Origin: Mycocentrospora acerina
Taxonomy: Eukaryota > Ascomycota > Dothideomycetes > Pleosporales
NCBI GenBank assembly: GCA_022701365.1
Contig: JAKUHH010000201.1
Span: 558,001-622,000 of the forward strand
Direction of reading: 5' to 3'
DNA length: 64,000 nt
Shown: one piece after another, positions 19,397 to 31,394 of the stretch
Layout of the letters: the number at the start of each line of letters is the position of its first letter
How positions within the stretch are numbered: position 1 is the stretch's first letter
The notes under the pieces: model-generated
Database searches by the model: none
The model's input: the letters and a program-made list of their open reading frames with translations, nothing else
Told to the model about the DNA's origin: nothing
Program-made: the position numbers and the translations under genes

Positions 19397-21382
19397 GTTG
19401 ATGGTTTGAGGTTGGTAGATTGATAGATGGAAGATGCTTGAGTGTATGTAGAAGATGTTGGTGTTGATGATGATGTTGTCGTTGTGATGATGAGTCCAGA
19501 GAGCAGCAGTGCCTTTGACTTATATACCCTTGACGTCTCTCGATTTCCAATGTCCAAGCAGTGAGGCTCATCACCCTTAGCGTACAGTTTGTTGCAACAG
19601 TATGAAGTCATACACTCCCAACACGAGGACTAGAATATTCAAGCGGCCGCAACCCCATATTTTGCGGAGTGGATCGCGCCACAACCGGCGCAATAAAGCA
19701 GACTATTCATTACCGAGCGAGGGATATCGATGCGCCTGCTCGCTGCGGTCAAATCAAAATCTTTCGGAGTGACGCTTGATCGCCACTATGCCAAAAAGCC
19801 GACCCGACGTGGCCGGGTAGCTCGGTTCCTATTTTTGAGGGGCCCATCTCATTGGTGGCCGTTAGTGCCAGTGTGCGCCAGGAATAGAACAATAGTCTCT
19901 GTTCACCGACACCAAAACACTTGAGCTGGTCATACCTCGTATTGTTTGTTCAGCTTCAGTTCTGCGTGGCAACAGAATACCCCGCTGCACAATTGACGGC
20001 CATCCACACCATGAACTCAGCGTTACAGCAAGAGACCCCTTTTCTCAAGCTTTGAACACACCCGTTATGCGCGCAAATTTCCGTGTAACATGCGTTGAGA
20101 TGAAGATTGACATCACTCATCGCACGCACCTCTCCACGCATGTTTCACACAAACCGCATGTCCCACTCAATAACGCTGCCAGCCATGTTCATATTGTTAC
20201 GGTAAACTATGCCAGCCATGTCTATAATGTAGCGGTAAACCACGCCAGCCATCTCCTCTGTGCACCCCATCCATCCTCCCAACAACCCAACTCAGCCCCT
20301 CCATCTGCATGCTTCGTCCAGCTTCTCTCGGGCTGAAATCCCCGAGGTCACAAATATGCAGATCACGCTGCTAACGGGCGTATGAGGGGGGGTTTACGGG
20401 CAATACACCGACGGAGCGAGACTAGTCACTCCACCCGCGCATTGTAGTAGGATCGCATCGTATTTGCAAGTGGCAAAGTAAGTGCCCAACACAAACACAG
20501 CAGCACCAGCAAAACAAATACGCTACTCATCGTATACAACCCACATTGACTATTCGATTGTCCAAGAATAGGTTTTTTTATGCCTATAGTGGGGATGGGC
20601 TGTGGATTCAGAGCACACACATACTTTGACATGGAAGATTCTCCGATATTCCATTACGCTTCGTACGAGGTACATGGGAGGTTGGGGTTTGAACGATGCT
20701 TCCAGTGATCAAAGTGCACACAACCAAGGGGTGCTTTAACCAAGGGTTATTCAGCCTGCCCCTTTTGTTTCCACGCATGAAATCCTGCAAGTCCTTGTGC
20801 TCAAAGTATGTAGCAAAAATGTGGGCAAGAATGTAAACACCATTGACTTACTCTTTCTCTATCTCTCTGTTTACGAGGCACCACTGGACTGCCAGCTCTT
20901 GCCTGGGATGTTAACGCGCTTCACATTAAGCTTCCATCTGCTACCCAACCCCCGCACCTCACAACGGCATCAGCTCACCCTTGAACATGCTAGTACTCTA
21001 GCCTACCGCTGAAACAAACCCCTCAACATGAACGTGTAGAGATCCAGAGTGCTAATACGATAAAGAAATGACTGGTCTGAAATTCATGGCCAAGAGAATT
21101 GTTGAACAGACCCATTTGCATTGGCACAAAAACACAACTTGCCTTTGTGCGGGAAACCAAAAAAAAAGTAGAGTACACAGTACAAGCCAAGAAAGTAAAG
21201 TATCATACGCCACTCCTCCTCGTACAAAGTTTGAAGGAACTTGCTCTCTCCATGCACAACCGACTAATCGAATCGTATCGCGTCGCACCACATCAAAAAT
21301 AGTCCACCAATGCAAGTCTCGCAATCGCGACCCACACGACTTATGCCCTTTGAAATTACGCCTTCCAACCCCTTGCCCCAAA
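19397..21382. other. intergenic, PhiA-like promoter and Swi1 3' side
   Basis: About 2 kb. The first 150 bp hold the TATA box and CA-rich leader of the PhiA-like gene, with an ACGTCA half-site just upstream. At 20178-20252 there is a 33-bp imperfect tandem repeat, 2.3 copies, each beginning GCCAGCCAT. I see no gene. Confidence 0.5.
20178..20252. repeat. 33-bp tandem repeat, 2.3 copies
   Basis: Units begin at 20178, 20211 and 20244 with GCCAGCCAT and contain GGTAAAC near the end. The copies differ at several bases, so the duplication is old. Because 33 is a multiple of three, an open frame passes through it, but no credible gene is present. Confidence 0.7.
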
Positions 21383-23246
21383 TCACTCATCCAAATACCC
21401 AATCTTGCAGAACTGGTTCAAGCTCCTAACGTCCAACTGTGCTGTCAACAACGCTCCGAGCATCGTCTCTTTCCGGGGCAGGATGTCCGCCTTCACTCTC
21501 CATACATTCCCATTCACAGCAAATACATCCATGTCCTCATCTTCGCTGTCGTCCTCCTCGTCGCTTGCGTATCCATGACCATGTGGACCTTTGACTAGTG
21601 CATCCCCACCCTTGCTCTTGTCTCCTAACTTCTTCAGCGTGCTCAGCGCCCGATGAACAATTAGCTGGAAGCCCTCACGGTCGTGTTCCAGAGGTCGCGG
21701 ACCACGATGATTAGGGGGGAGAGGAGGGTGTGGGATAGCAGCATCTGTAGCAGAGAGGCTCATGGCGAATTTGAGGAGACTGTGCGCCCAGCCGTCTTCT
21801 GATTCGAGCCACGAGCGGCAGACGTTGCTTTCCGGACCAGGAGCGAGGCTGGCGAGAATATCGGCGGCAAGCATGCCTTGCATGAGATACGCTTTCCGAG
21901 ACTCAGCAATCTTCGCTTCGAATATGCGTACTTCGTTGGCGCGTGGCTCTTTCATCGCATACATGCGGCTTTCGATGTAATTGCGGTCGGGTATGACGGA
22001 GACTGCCAGAGCAAAGGCACGTGTGAGAAGATCATACTGGGGTGTCGATGTTGCCTCGTTGATGAAGACTTGTTTATAATACGTTCGATTGGGGTCATCG
22101 CGCGCGAGAAGTTTTGCCAAGCTGTCAACGGCGGACGGGAGGTAGCGGTGTAGTTGCGGGTTGAAAGGGGTGAACTTGACTGGGAGACCAGGACGGGGGC
22201 AAGGCGCAAAAGCACATAGGAAGTGAAGCACTGCATACGCGTCTTCCCGAGAAGGCAGGACAATCTTAGCGCTTGTGTTGGAGAAGAATGTGATGATATC
22301 TTTCATAAAATCAAAGGTGTTGATATGTGACCGCAGGAGGAGCACTCGAGTGCCGACAAGCCGTATGAAATTGGAGAGAAACTTGAGCACCGTCGGGCTA
22401 ACCAATGAAGCGTGGTTGACTTCCAGGAAAGACAGATTTCGGAATATTGTTGTTATCGCAAGTAACCGGTCGGCAGTTCGGTCTAAATCGTACTCCTTGG
22501 TGCCCACTGCTGGCAGCTCTTGTAATGTTGCGGCTTCAGCGCGGCAATGATGCAGAACGTCTTCGTATGGTGTGAGGTCCAAGATGTCTGTAACTTCCGG
22601 ATTTTCGTTCCCCAGAATCTCTAGTTGATCTTCTGCAAATTCAACTAGCACTTCTGTCAGGTCTTCGCATTTTCCTAGATCGAGTTGTACCGCGCTATCA
22701 AAAGTTACTCTAGCAAGCGCATCTAATGCCAGTCTGGTCTCTGCATGAAGCCCTGAACGCAGACTCATAGTCAGAGCTCGAATGTCGATCATACCCATCT
22801 CTGGTAATAATGGTGCGTTTGGCTTGAAAGAAGTGATGGTTTCAATCATGTTCTTGAAGTTGTCAGAATCAAAATCCAACCCACCCCATGTGTCCTGGGT
22901 TCGGTATGCAGGTTGGTACACTCTGGTACCGTCGTCTTGTTCAATCACTGGTTTCCGCTTCTCGGTCTCTTCTGTAACAGCTGGCTCCGAAGTAACCGCA
23001 GGCTCTTCTTGTTTCAGTGGTGTCGCTAGAGCCTGTCCCGATTCTGGCGCTTGAGTAGGTGTCCCCTCTATTTGTCGACTCATGCTCTTGCGAGCGTTAC
23101 CGTCTGGTTGAGGTGTACTGTGCCCATTGAGATTAGGAAGAGCTGCGTTGTTTTGTAGTGGTGTTGACTGTTGCGGCTGCATTGCAGGATCAAACTGCTG
23201 TTGTTGTTGTGGTGTTGGTGGAATCGATTGTCGCTGCTGCTGTTGC

Positions 23247-23283
<37 letters not shown>

Positions 23284-24493
23284 CCATGGCCTGTTTTGAT
23301 CTCTGCAACTGCGCAATATATTCTTGTTGTGCTGAAACATTGTTTTGATTCCCCGGCATAGGTGGTCTTGTCGGCGACATTTGCTGCCCTGGCATTTGCT
23401 GCCCTGGCATCTGCTGCCCTGGCATTTGCTGTCCTGGCATTTGCTGTCCTGGCATTTGCTGTCCTGGCATTTGCTGTCCTGGCATTTGCTGTCCTGGCAT
23501 TTGCTGCCCCATTGCGCCCATCTGTGCTTGTGACGGCATGTTCTTCATTTGTTGCTGCTTTCGAATATACATGGTTTCGTAGAGTCCCAGGTTCTGTTCG
23601 TAGACGGCGCGTAATTCTTCAGCGTTGGGGATCCCCATCATTTGCGCGACTCGCGGCCAGTTTTGTGTCTGTGTAACGTACTGGTAGCCTCTAAACTTCA
23701 TAACGAGGGCGTAGAGATTCTGTAGGTTAACGACACGGCCTGCCACTGTGGGCTGGGGATTGAATGGCCGGCGGTTCTGGGACATTAGTGAACCAACGTT
23801 CTTGATGAAGTGCTGGAACGCAACCTGGGGGTTTTGCTGTGCCTGTGCCTGGGCCTGAGCCTGTGCTTGTGCCTGAGCTTGCGCCTGCACCATATTGGGC
23901 TGCATACCTGGATGCTGCATTGAACCAGGCATCTGCCCAGTTTGATGTCGCTGTTGTGCAGCCATGTTGCTCGCCGCCAAATTGCCTAGTTGCTGCTGTT
24001 GTTGCGCCTGGGCCTGCAATCGCAGTGCGTACTGCCTCTGCGCCTCAAGTTGGCGATTTTGCAGGTTCGCTGACAGCTGGACTGACTGGACAGGGAACTG
24101 TCCGCTAGCATTAGGGTTGAATTGCTGGTTCATGGAAGAGCTTGGGAAGCCCATGGGCGACATCTGCGGCGCGTGGGGGTTTTGCGCAGGCGAGGCCGTT
24201 TGCATTCTCTGTGCGCCCAGCTGGCCTGGCGCAAAGTGCTGGTTTTGTATGGTGGGTGAGGGGGTGTTGGTAAAGGCCTGCTGCTGCTGCTGAAAGTTGA
24301 ACTGGGGCTGCTGCTGCGACGAGGGCGTCTGGGAGCGCGACAGGGAAAGACCAGCGCCGGACGAGTCTCGCTTTTGGGGGATCGAGGACATTGGGAAGGA
24401 GCGCGCGCCGTTCATCTGGGGATTCGCAATTGCGCTCGGGTCGATGAAGCTCGAGGGATCGTACATGCCGTTCTGGGGAGACTGGAAATCCAT
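21383..24493 (-). CDS. SWI1: Swi1, ARID subunit of SWI/SNF remodeller
   Basis: Intronless, 1036 residues. The N-terminal 460 residues are Gln-rich: an alternating Ala-Gln run, nine GQQM(P) repeats and a pure Gln run of 17. The ARID DNA-binding domain is embedded there (about residues 225-310), with NLYALVMKFRGYQYVTQTQNWPRVAQMMG. The C-terminal half is a helical, armadillo-like region (ALDALARVTFDSAVQLDLGKCEDL..., NLSFLEVNHASLVSPTVLKFL), as in Swi1/BAF250 proteins, followed by an acidic DEEDDSEDEDMD patch. Role: nuclear, ATP-dependent chromatin remodelling for transcription. Yeast Swi1 is prion-forming through its Gln/Asn-rich N-terminus; the Gln content here is similar but I claim no prion behaviour. 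It diverges from Rpt3 across 1.2 kb. Confidence 0.92.
23376..23512. repeat. 15-bp minisatellite within Swi1
   Basis: Nine near-identical 15-bp copies of CATTTGCTGTCCTGG (plus strand), encoding Gly-Gln-Gln-Met-Pro on the minus strand. Because the unit is 5 codons, copy-number change keeps the frame. Several adjacent copies are identical, pointing to recent expansion or homogenisation. Confidence 0.9.
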
Positions 24494-25693
24494 GCTGCGC
24501 GGCTAGTGTGCGAGGTCGACGGGCAAGGGCGATGGGCGACGGCTGGCGACGGCGACGGCGACGGCGATGGCAGACGGGGTCGAGGGGGTCGAGGGCGTAG
24601 GAGGGGCGCTCGTGGGGGGCATTCAATGCGACCTAGACGGCGGGCGGTCAGCGAGCATGTTGACGTTTGGAGAGACGCGACTACGGACGCAGCACTCGGA
24701 CACGGCGCGGGCAGGCACGCACGTGGAGGACGCACGCACACAAGAGCAGAGGGACACTGGCGGCGCGACGAGATGCTGGCGCTAAAACGATCTCCTTGTC
24801 AAGGCAGGTCGGGGGGTTCCGCTGGGAGATGTCGATAGCCTGTCTTGGACGCGATGCGTCGTGCAGGCGGAGGGAGGCTCTCGCTCGCTCGGTGCTACTA
24901 GGCTAACTAATCTTAGCCGGCTTGATCACGTTACTTGGGTGCCCGCGCCGCGACGTGCAATCCGCGCAGTCCTCTGAAGACGAAAATCACGGCAGCGCAG
25001 CAATTCACGGCGGCCGCGTCCAAGACTGGGACGACAGGCAGCGTCGCCTCCAGGATCAGGACCAACACAGAACACGCGTTCGCGCTTGCGGCCAGTCGAG
25101 TGGCTGCGTTGCCGGCACTCTCACGCCTAGCCTAACGCAATTAGATTTCACCGGGTCATATGGCGGTCGTGACACGGAAACACATGTCTCTCTCGCCGCT
25201 CTCCACTTATTACATCACTCAGGTTCCTGCATGACGGCGCGCTGCTATCTGCTGTTGGGCCGTGGGGAGGGCGAGATCCGCCCTGGGGGTTGGCATGCCT
25301 GACCAGCCCGGCGCTGGGCAATCCCATGAGGGCTTGCTGGGCCGTCTGCCTGCCAACAGAGCCGCTTCTCTATTCCAGCGCGTCTGTGGGCACACGGCTG
25401 GTACCAATCTGCGTCTGAGAGGGCCTGTTTTCCTTTGTCGCCCAAGTGATGCGTGAAGCTGCGATCGTGATGCACATCGCGAGCCTGGCTCGCACGTGAT
25501 GTCGGAGCTTGGCGCATATGGCCCCGAGCATGCCTTCGACGAGCTCCATCAACACCGCGCCGGCACACGCAACACACAAGACGCCCTCTTCCCACCACCA
25601 CCCACTCGCCCACCCCCGTACCCAACCTCTCCTGCCGATCCAAGACTCCACGCAACCTCGCCAAGCAGCAACTCCGCCTGGACGCCTTCCATC
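24494..25693. promoter_or_regulatory. divergent promoter region, Swi1 / Rpt3
   Basis: A GC-rich 1.2 kb between two start codons transcribed away from each other. Close to the Swi1 start there is a short GGCGAC repeat at about 24534-24570. The open frames that fill this region on both strands are Arg/Ala-rich composition artefacts. No TATA box is evident for either gene. Confidence 0.5.
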
Positions 25694-27061
25694 ATGGCTG
25701 ACGCCGCCGTCGAGAACCCGTCCCTCACCGTCCCGCCGCACAAGAAGCAGCTCCCGTCGTCGATACCAAACTTCGACACGCTCGAGGGCTTCTCCACAGA
25801 GGGCGGCGATGACTACTCTACATTCAAGAAGCTCCAGCGGCAACTAGAGTACGGCCTCGTTCCCCGCGTTTGCTCCAGCTGCCAGTGGCTAACTGTCGCA
25901 GGTACATTCACCTCCAAGAAGAGTACATCAAAGACGAGCAGCGGAGCTTGAAGCGGGAGCTCGTCAGGGCACAAGAGGAAATCAAGCGCATTCAGAGCGT
26001 CCCGCTGGTGATAGGGCAGTTCATGGAAGCCATCGACCAAAAGTGAGTCTGCGCTTCTACCCAACACGCGTGCCTGCGCTAACGTCTGCAGCACTGGTAT
26101 CGTACAGTCGTCAACGGGCTCCAACTACGTCGTCCGCATTCTCTCCACCCTCGATCGCGAGCTCCTCAAGCCGTCGTCCTCTGTCGCTCTCCATCGCCAC
26201 TCAAATGCCCTCGTCGACATCCTGCCTCCAGAGGCCGACTCCTCCATCGCTATGCTTGGCTCAGACGAGAAGCCCGACGTGACATATGCCGACGTTGGAG
26301 GTCTGGATATGCAGAAGCAGGAGATTCGCGAAGCCGTTGAGCTGCCCCTCACACACTTCGACCTGTACAAACAAATCGGTATCGACCCGCCACGTGGTGT
26401 GCTTCTTTACGGGCCCCCAGGTACAGGAAAGACAATGTTGGTCAAGGCCGTCGCCAACAGCACAACTGCATCCTTCATTCGCGTAGTAGGCTCAGAGTTC
26501 GTGCAGAAGTACTTGGGAGAGGGCCCGCGTATGGTGCGTGATGTGTTCAGAATGGCGCGTGAAAACTCGCCATGCATCATCTTCATCGACGAAATCGACG
26601 CCATTGCCACAAAACGTTTCGACGCACAGACGGGCGCTGACCGAGAGGTGCAACGTATTCTTCTTGAACTGCTCAATCAGATGGATGGTTTCGACCAGAC
26701 GTCCAACGTCAAGGTCATCATGGCCACGAACCGTGCAGACACGCTCGATCCTGCTCTCCTTCGTCCCGGTCGTCTGGACAGGAAGATTGAGTTCCCAAAC
26801 CTGAGGGACCGTCGTGAGCGTCGCCTCATCTTCTCGACTATTGCTGGAAAGATGAGTTTGTCGCCCGAGGTGGATCTGGACAGTTTGATTGTGCGCAACG
26901 ACCCGCTGTCAGGTGCGGTCATTGCGGCCATCATGCAGGAAGCGGGTCTCAGGGCTGTACGAAAGAACAGGTACAACATCATCCAGAGCGATTTGGAAGA
27001 GGCGTATACGAGCCAGGTCAAGGGAACTCAAGAGGCGGATAAGTTTGACTTCTACAAGTGA
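25694..27061 (+). CDS. RPT3: 26S proteasome ATPase Rpt3
   Basis: Three exons, 25694-25848, 25902-26042 and 26092-27061, give 421 residues (yeast Rpt3 428). The N-terminal coiled coil is followed by the OB domain (SSTGSNYVVRILSTLDRELLKPSSSVALHR). The AAA module has Walker A GPPGTGKT at about 206-213, Walker B CIIFIDEIDAI, sensor-1 VIMATNRAD and RPGRLDRKIEFP with the arginine fingers. The C-terminus FDFYK is the HbYX motif by which Rpt3 docks into the alpha ring and opens the 20S gate. LPLTHFDLYKQIGIDPPRGVLLYGPPG is diagnostic for Rpt3 among the six Rpt paralogues. Role: unfolding and translocation of ubiquitinated substrates. The ATG used is the first one giving the family N-terminus. Confidence 0.97.
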
Positions 27062-27361
27062 GCGTGTCGATGGTCGGTGGAGGACAAATGGCTCTGTACA
27101 CTACAATAGATATTGGAGTTGATGGCCTAATCTTATACGGATATGACCCTGTGTTTCTGCGCAGGATGACGACAATAACAACAACCCTATGAATTAATTC
27201 ATCCCTAGCATTTTGTGTTTATTCCAATATGTGCGAGCCTCTCCCTCATCTTGGTCGTGTTAATGGTACAATTTCCTAGAAATCAGCTCCACAATAGCTA
27301 TGATCATTTCAACCCAGACTCGACTGTGCATAAACATCCCTCCTTGCTAGCCTCAAATCTC
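27062..27361. other. convergent 3' flanks, Rpt3 and Tgs1
   Basis: 300 bp between the two stop codons; it holds both 3' UTRs. Nothing else is seen. Confidence 0.5.
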
Positions 27362-28373
27362 CTACGCATCTGCCTGTACCTCAAAGTCGAAATTGCCAAA
27401 GTAAACACACAGAGCCTGGCCTACATCAGCCAATACCTCGCCTCCTCGAATCGGATTTACATACCTTGCTCGCGCCCATCATAGCATAGTGAGCCACCTC
27501 GAGCTTCTTCCCCTCAGACCCGTACCGAGCAATCTGATTGAGATCCGACATTCGCGGAAGATAGAGAACCACCTCCTTGCTAATGCGTGTGAAGCTCTTG
27601 TACAGCGTCTCCAGATTATACGGCTCCATCTTGGACAAATCAAACACATCCTCGGCGCCATACTCCGTCCCTGAATCACTTCCGTCAGCAGATACCCCCC
27701 TCAAACGAAGGCCTCATCATCAACACATGAAGCAGACATGATATTAATACATTAAAAAAACATCTCCACTCACCTCCCCACGGCGGACTCGCAAAAACAA
27801 CGACATTGTCCTGCCCCGCAAACCTGCCAATCGCTTCAAAGCAGTCTCCGGTCAGCCAGAAGATTTTGCTGGCAACCCCGTAGATTTCGGCATTGTGCTT
27901 TGCGCATTTCATTGTCGCGGGGTCTTTTTCGATGGCGAAGACGCGCTCCCAGCGCCCGGAGCGGGCCAGCGCAATGGCGTTTCCGCCTACGCCGGCAAAG
28001 GCGTCGATGATTACCGTGGCAGATTTGGGTGCGGATTCGGCGATGTGGGCGGCGATTTTGCTGGAGCGAGGGCGTTAGTTGGACTTGTTTGTTATTTTCT
28101 GGGTGGTGAGATGGTGTATAATTGAGGAGAATTTTATTTTTCATTACTTTGCGATGGGCTCGGGGGTTACGCCGAACCAGGAGTCTGAGGTCATCCAGAT
28201 GCCTTTGTCGTAGTTTTCCCAGATCTTGAAGCGTTGGAACCAGTATCTGGGGGTGTTTTTGTTAGTGAGTTGGTTGTTGGATAGAGAGAGTGGTGGTACT
28301 TCTTAAGTTGTTCGGGGAACTCATCGACATGGGACCATTGGTGGATTTCTTTTTGGTCTGGGGCGTCTGCCAT
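27362..28373 (-). CDS. TGS1: Tgs1, RNA cap trimethylguanosine synthase
   Basis: Five exons, in gene order 28373-28300, 28246-28148, 28060-27774, 27670-27465 and 27415-27362, give 239 residues in frame, close to yeast Tgs1. The methyltransferase core has YWFQRFKIWENYDKGI and SWFGVTPEPIA upstream of motif I IIDAFAGVGGNAI (about residues 74-86). The catalytic motif ASPPWGG at about 148-154 is created exactly by splicing exon 3 to exon 4. The last small exon adds ALCVYFGNFDFE, a typical family ending. Role: N2-dimethylation of the m7G cap of snRNAs and snoRNAs, in the nucleolus or Cajal-like bodies. It diverges from Grh1 over 441 bp. The intron-rich structure is easy to mis-annotate; the reading here is supported by motif continuity at all four joints. 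Confidence 0.92.
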
Positions 28374-28814
28374 GGTGCTTGATGTTGCGCGCTCTTGCAC
28401 GTCTTGAAGATTCTGGCTTCGACAACAAACAAGTGTATGGTCAAATTTGGAAATTTCTCTTTCTCGGTGTCCTTGCTGTGTCTAGCCAAGATTTTCACTC
28501 TTGGTCTTAATAGACCAGCCTAATGAGCTCTCTCAATATCTATGAGAGTAGTTGCGCGTGATGTCGTGCAGGCAGTGAAGAGATGTGATTGCCAAACGAA
28601 GACAAACTCTCAATGACCCATACCGTTTTAGCCGTAGCGTACAATCTATAACTGCAAGATTAAGTTAACAACAACGCGTAAGATTTCAAAGTGATGATTA
28701 CTTTCGCCTGCAATCAATTCAGCACAAGTCACCTCAGTCAACTTAATTTTCAGCACTTCTACTCACACATCAAAAGCATGTAAACATCCTTATCCCCATC
28801 CCTAGCGCGACGCT
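28374..28814. promoter_or_regulatory. divergent promoter, Tgs1 / Grh1
   Basis: A 441-bp spacer between the two start codons. It is AT-rich and has no evident TATA or palindromic site. If the second Grh1 start (28920) is used, the spacer is 546 bp. Confidence 0.5.
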
Positions 28815-30303
28815 ATGGCCAAGTCAACCCTGCAACATCTGTCCTTGAGCACAAGCTCCACCATCGACAACTCACACACATCAATAACCAACTCTTCATC
28901 CCCGCGACCATTCGACACCATGTTCGGCGCTCTGAATCGCTTCATATCGCGGCTTGATGCCGCGCCCATGGATGATCAGCAATCCGCTATCAGTGGTGCG
29001 TATGGATTTCAGGTCTTGAGAAACGCAAACCAGGAGGTTCCGCTAGAACCGTGGTTTGATTTTGTGATTGGTATCAACGGACGGACTATTGTGAGTTTGA
29101 GTAGAATATCTAGAGGCGAGAATTAGGGGCTGATCGAGGGGGTAGGATAATCCTGATCCCACGCTTTTTGCGACCGAGGTGCGCAATTGTGCTGGGACAA
29201 CGATTAGCTTGGGTGTTTTCAGTGCGAAGGTGAGTGCCGATTTTCCTGTATATCTCGTTCTTCTTACCTTATATTCAATCCTTTCATCATACTTGTCAGG
29301 TCAATTAATTCAAAGCAAAATTCTGTCATCACTTATGCAGTCGTCTCCAATATAATCAAAGAAAAGAGAGCTCAACGTCAAGCAACATTTATTGACAACA
29401 TGATTTAATTATTTAATGATTACATCCTAACTCTTCCCAGGGCCAAAAGATTCGGGAGGTCTACCTCAGCATTCCTGCTGAGAAGCCCACCCTTGGCGTA
29501 TCTTTGCAGTGGTCCCCTCTCTCCATAGCAGAGGACGTCTGGCACATTCTCGATGTGATTCCAAACTCTCCTGCTGACGTAGCTGGCCTACTACCCTACG
29601 GTGACTACGTGATCGGAAGTCCAGAAGGTCTAGTACGAGGCGAGTCTGGCTTGAGCGAACTCGTCGAAGATGTATGTTGACCACGCCTCGATTCCCGTAT
29701 AGTAATATGAAACTGACTCTGGTCCAGTTTCTCAATCGTCCTCTGCGTCTGATCGTATACAACCACGAGTACAACGTCACACGCCCAATCACAATCACCC
29801 CGACGCGCAACTGGGGTGGTGAAGGCGCGTTAGGCTGCGTCCTTGGATTTGGAGCGTTGCACCGTCTTCCCTCATCTCTCGAAGAGCCGCCACAAGCTCC
29901 AGGCGAAACACTCTTTTCTACTAGCGCGGCAACTTCATTTGATGAAAAGCGTCCTTTGTCATCGACTTCCAACGTCCCTTCGGCCCAGATACTCGGTGCT
30001 CCATCGGAGCTGTTCGTGCCTGCTGACATTGCTCTGCCATCGAAGACACCACCCCCTCAAGGCCCGCCGCCGAAGAGGAAGCAAAGAGCGCATCATGCAC
30101 TCAGTCCGAATGGTGGCCTGGATGACTACTTCAAAGAGGGCGAGCAGAAGAGTATGGAGGAGGATTTTGCGCCAAAGGCGAAGAGTGGAGGGGTACCGCC
30201 CCCGCCAAAGGCCGGAGGACCGCCCCGAGGACCGCCCAAGAGCGGCACACCGGTGCAAGACGAGGCGAAGGCGGAGGTACAGGCTGAGACAGAAGAAGCA
30301 TGA
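28815..30303 (+). CDS. GRH1: Grh1, GRASP Golgi stacking protein
   Basis: Four exons, 28815-29090, 29146-29229, 29441-29671 and 29728-30303, give 388 residues. The two PDZ-like GRASP domains cover about residues 55-260: GAYGFQVLRNANQEVPLEPWFDFVIGINGR, then GVSLQWSPLSIAEDVWHILDV and SPADVAGLLPYGDYVIGSPEG, ending LRLIVYNHEYNVTRPITITP. The C-terminal 130 residues are Pro/Lys-rich and disordered (PPPPKAGGPPRGPPKSG). Role: peripheral membrane protein of early Golgi and ER exit sites, involved in vesicle tethering and unconventional secretion. Another in-frame ATG at 28920 (MFGALNRFISRLDA) starts nearer the conserved region; the 35 residues before it are Ser/Thr-rich and may be leader. No N-terminal Gly for myristoylation is seen from either start. 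Intron 2 is 211 nt, about four times the local norm. Confidence 0.93.
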
Positions 30304-30411
30304 GCGGTTCTATCATAAGAACTTTGGACAAGTTAGCGTTGCAATAACACGTGAGAATGGAGGAGCGCCAACATACCAAACCCATGTCTCGAGTCAATGT
30401 GATGATCCCTC

Positions 30412-30696
30412 CTATTCATCTCCAACACCTAGTTCCTCTCTGAACCGACTAATGCGCCTATTCTTTTTGTCTGCCTTTTCGGATCTCTCTACCGTCTTCA
30501 TCTCGTCGTCGTGAATGAATGAGTCGATTCTTGTGTGTGAATCTGACCTGCTCGCACTCATGTCCCCTTCCTTGCGTCCGCTGATAACCTCAAAAGAAGA
30601 AGCAGTTGGTGATGTTGGCGACGTATTCGGTGATGACGAAGGCGACATGACCGTCTTGATCTTGGTGGTGATGGAGCGTAAGATTGGCATCGGCAT
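30412..30696 (-). CDS. possible small basic protein, 94 residues
   Basis: An uninterrupted ATG-started frame whose translation looks protein-like: MPMPILRSITTKIKT, a Ser/Pro-rich middle (SPSSSPNTSPTSPTASS), an acidic stretch and a basic end ADKKNRRISRFREELGV. There are many potential SP/TP phosphorylation sites, and RRIS resembles a basophilic kinase site. I recognise no family. It lies tail-to-tail with Grh1, 108 bp away, and its promoter would sit in the empty stretch to the right. It may be a chance open frame; base composition is only mildly supportive. Confidence 0.4.
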   Translation of the reverse strand: MPMPILRSITTKIKTVMSPSSSPNTSPTSPTASSFEVISGRKEGDMSASRSDSHTRIDSFIHDDEMKTVERSEKADKKNRRISRFREELGVGDE

Positions 30697-31352
30697 GATG
30701 TATGTATATTCAAGATGGCTCCTCTTTTGGCAATAGTTTCAGGTAGTCGTAACTGACCGGTACACAGTATGTATTCGATTCGATATTGGCATGCAAGCGA
30801 GAGTTGTAGCGACACGGAACCGTCCAAGGACCATTCAAGGGAGATTAAAACAAAAAAGGGCACACGATCATAACTTAGCATCCTCCCTTCCCCCACCCCC
30901 TTCTAATACATTTACAACCGGCGCGCAACCTTCCCCCTTCCAGAAAACCCCAATACTCCATATGCAGTAGTCTCGCACGCATTGTCGAACATCCAGACCG
31001 CTAGGGTACCCACAGGGGAGGACCCTGAAGCCCGCGCGCGCCTCTCCGCAGATACGAACCCTCTTCTCTGGGCCTCGCGGCGGCGCTAGCAACCACGACA
31101 AAACACAAAGAAACATGGGGGGGATTGAGTCAGGAACGACCGACCGACCGATCGAATTGATCGAGAAGGTCAAAGGATCGAGGATTTTTCCAAGGGGGGT
31201 CGTCGAGTGGAAATGTATTGGAATTGTGCATCACACATCACATGGAGAGTTTTTTTTGGGAGAAGGAGGCGGGAGAAACCGAGTCTGGCATGTTTCACCG
31301 CTTTCCTTTTGCTATCCCATTTTCGCGCCTGATTGGGGGGAGGATATGCTGG

Positions 31353-31394
<42 letters not shown>

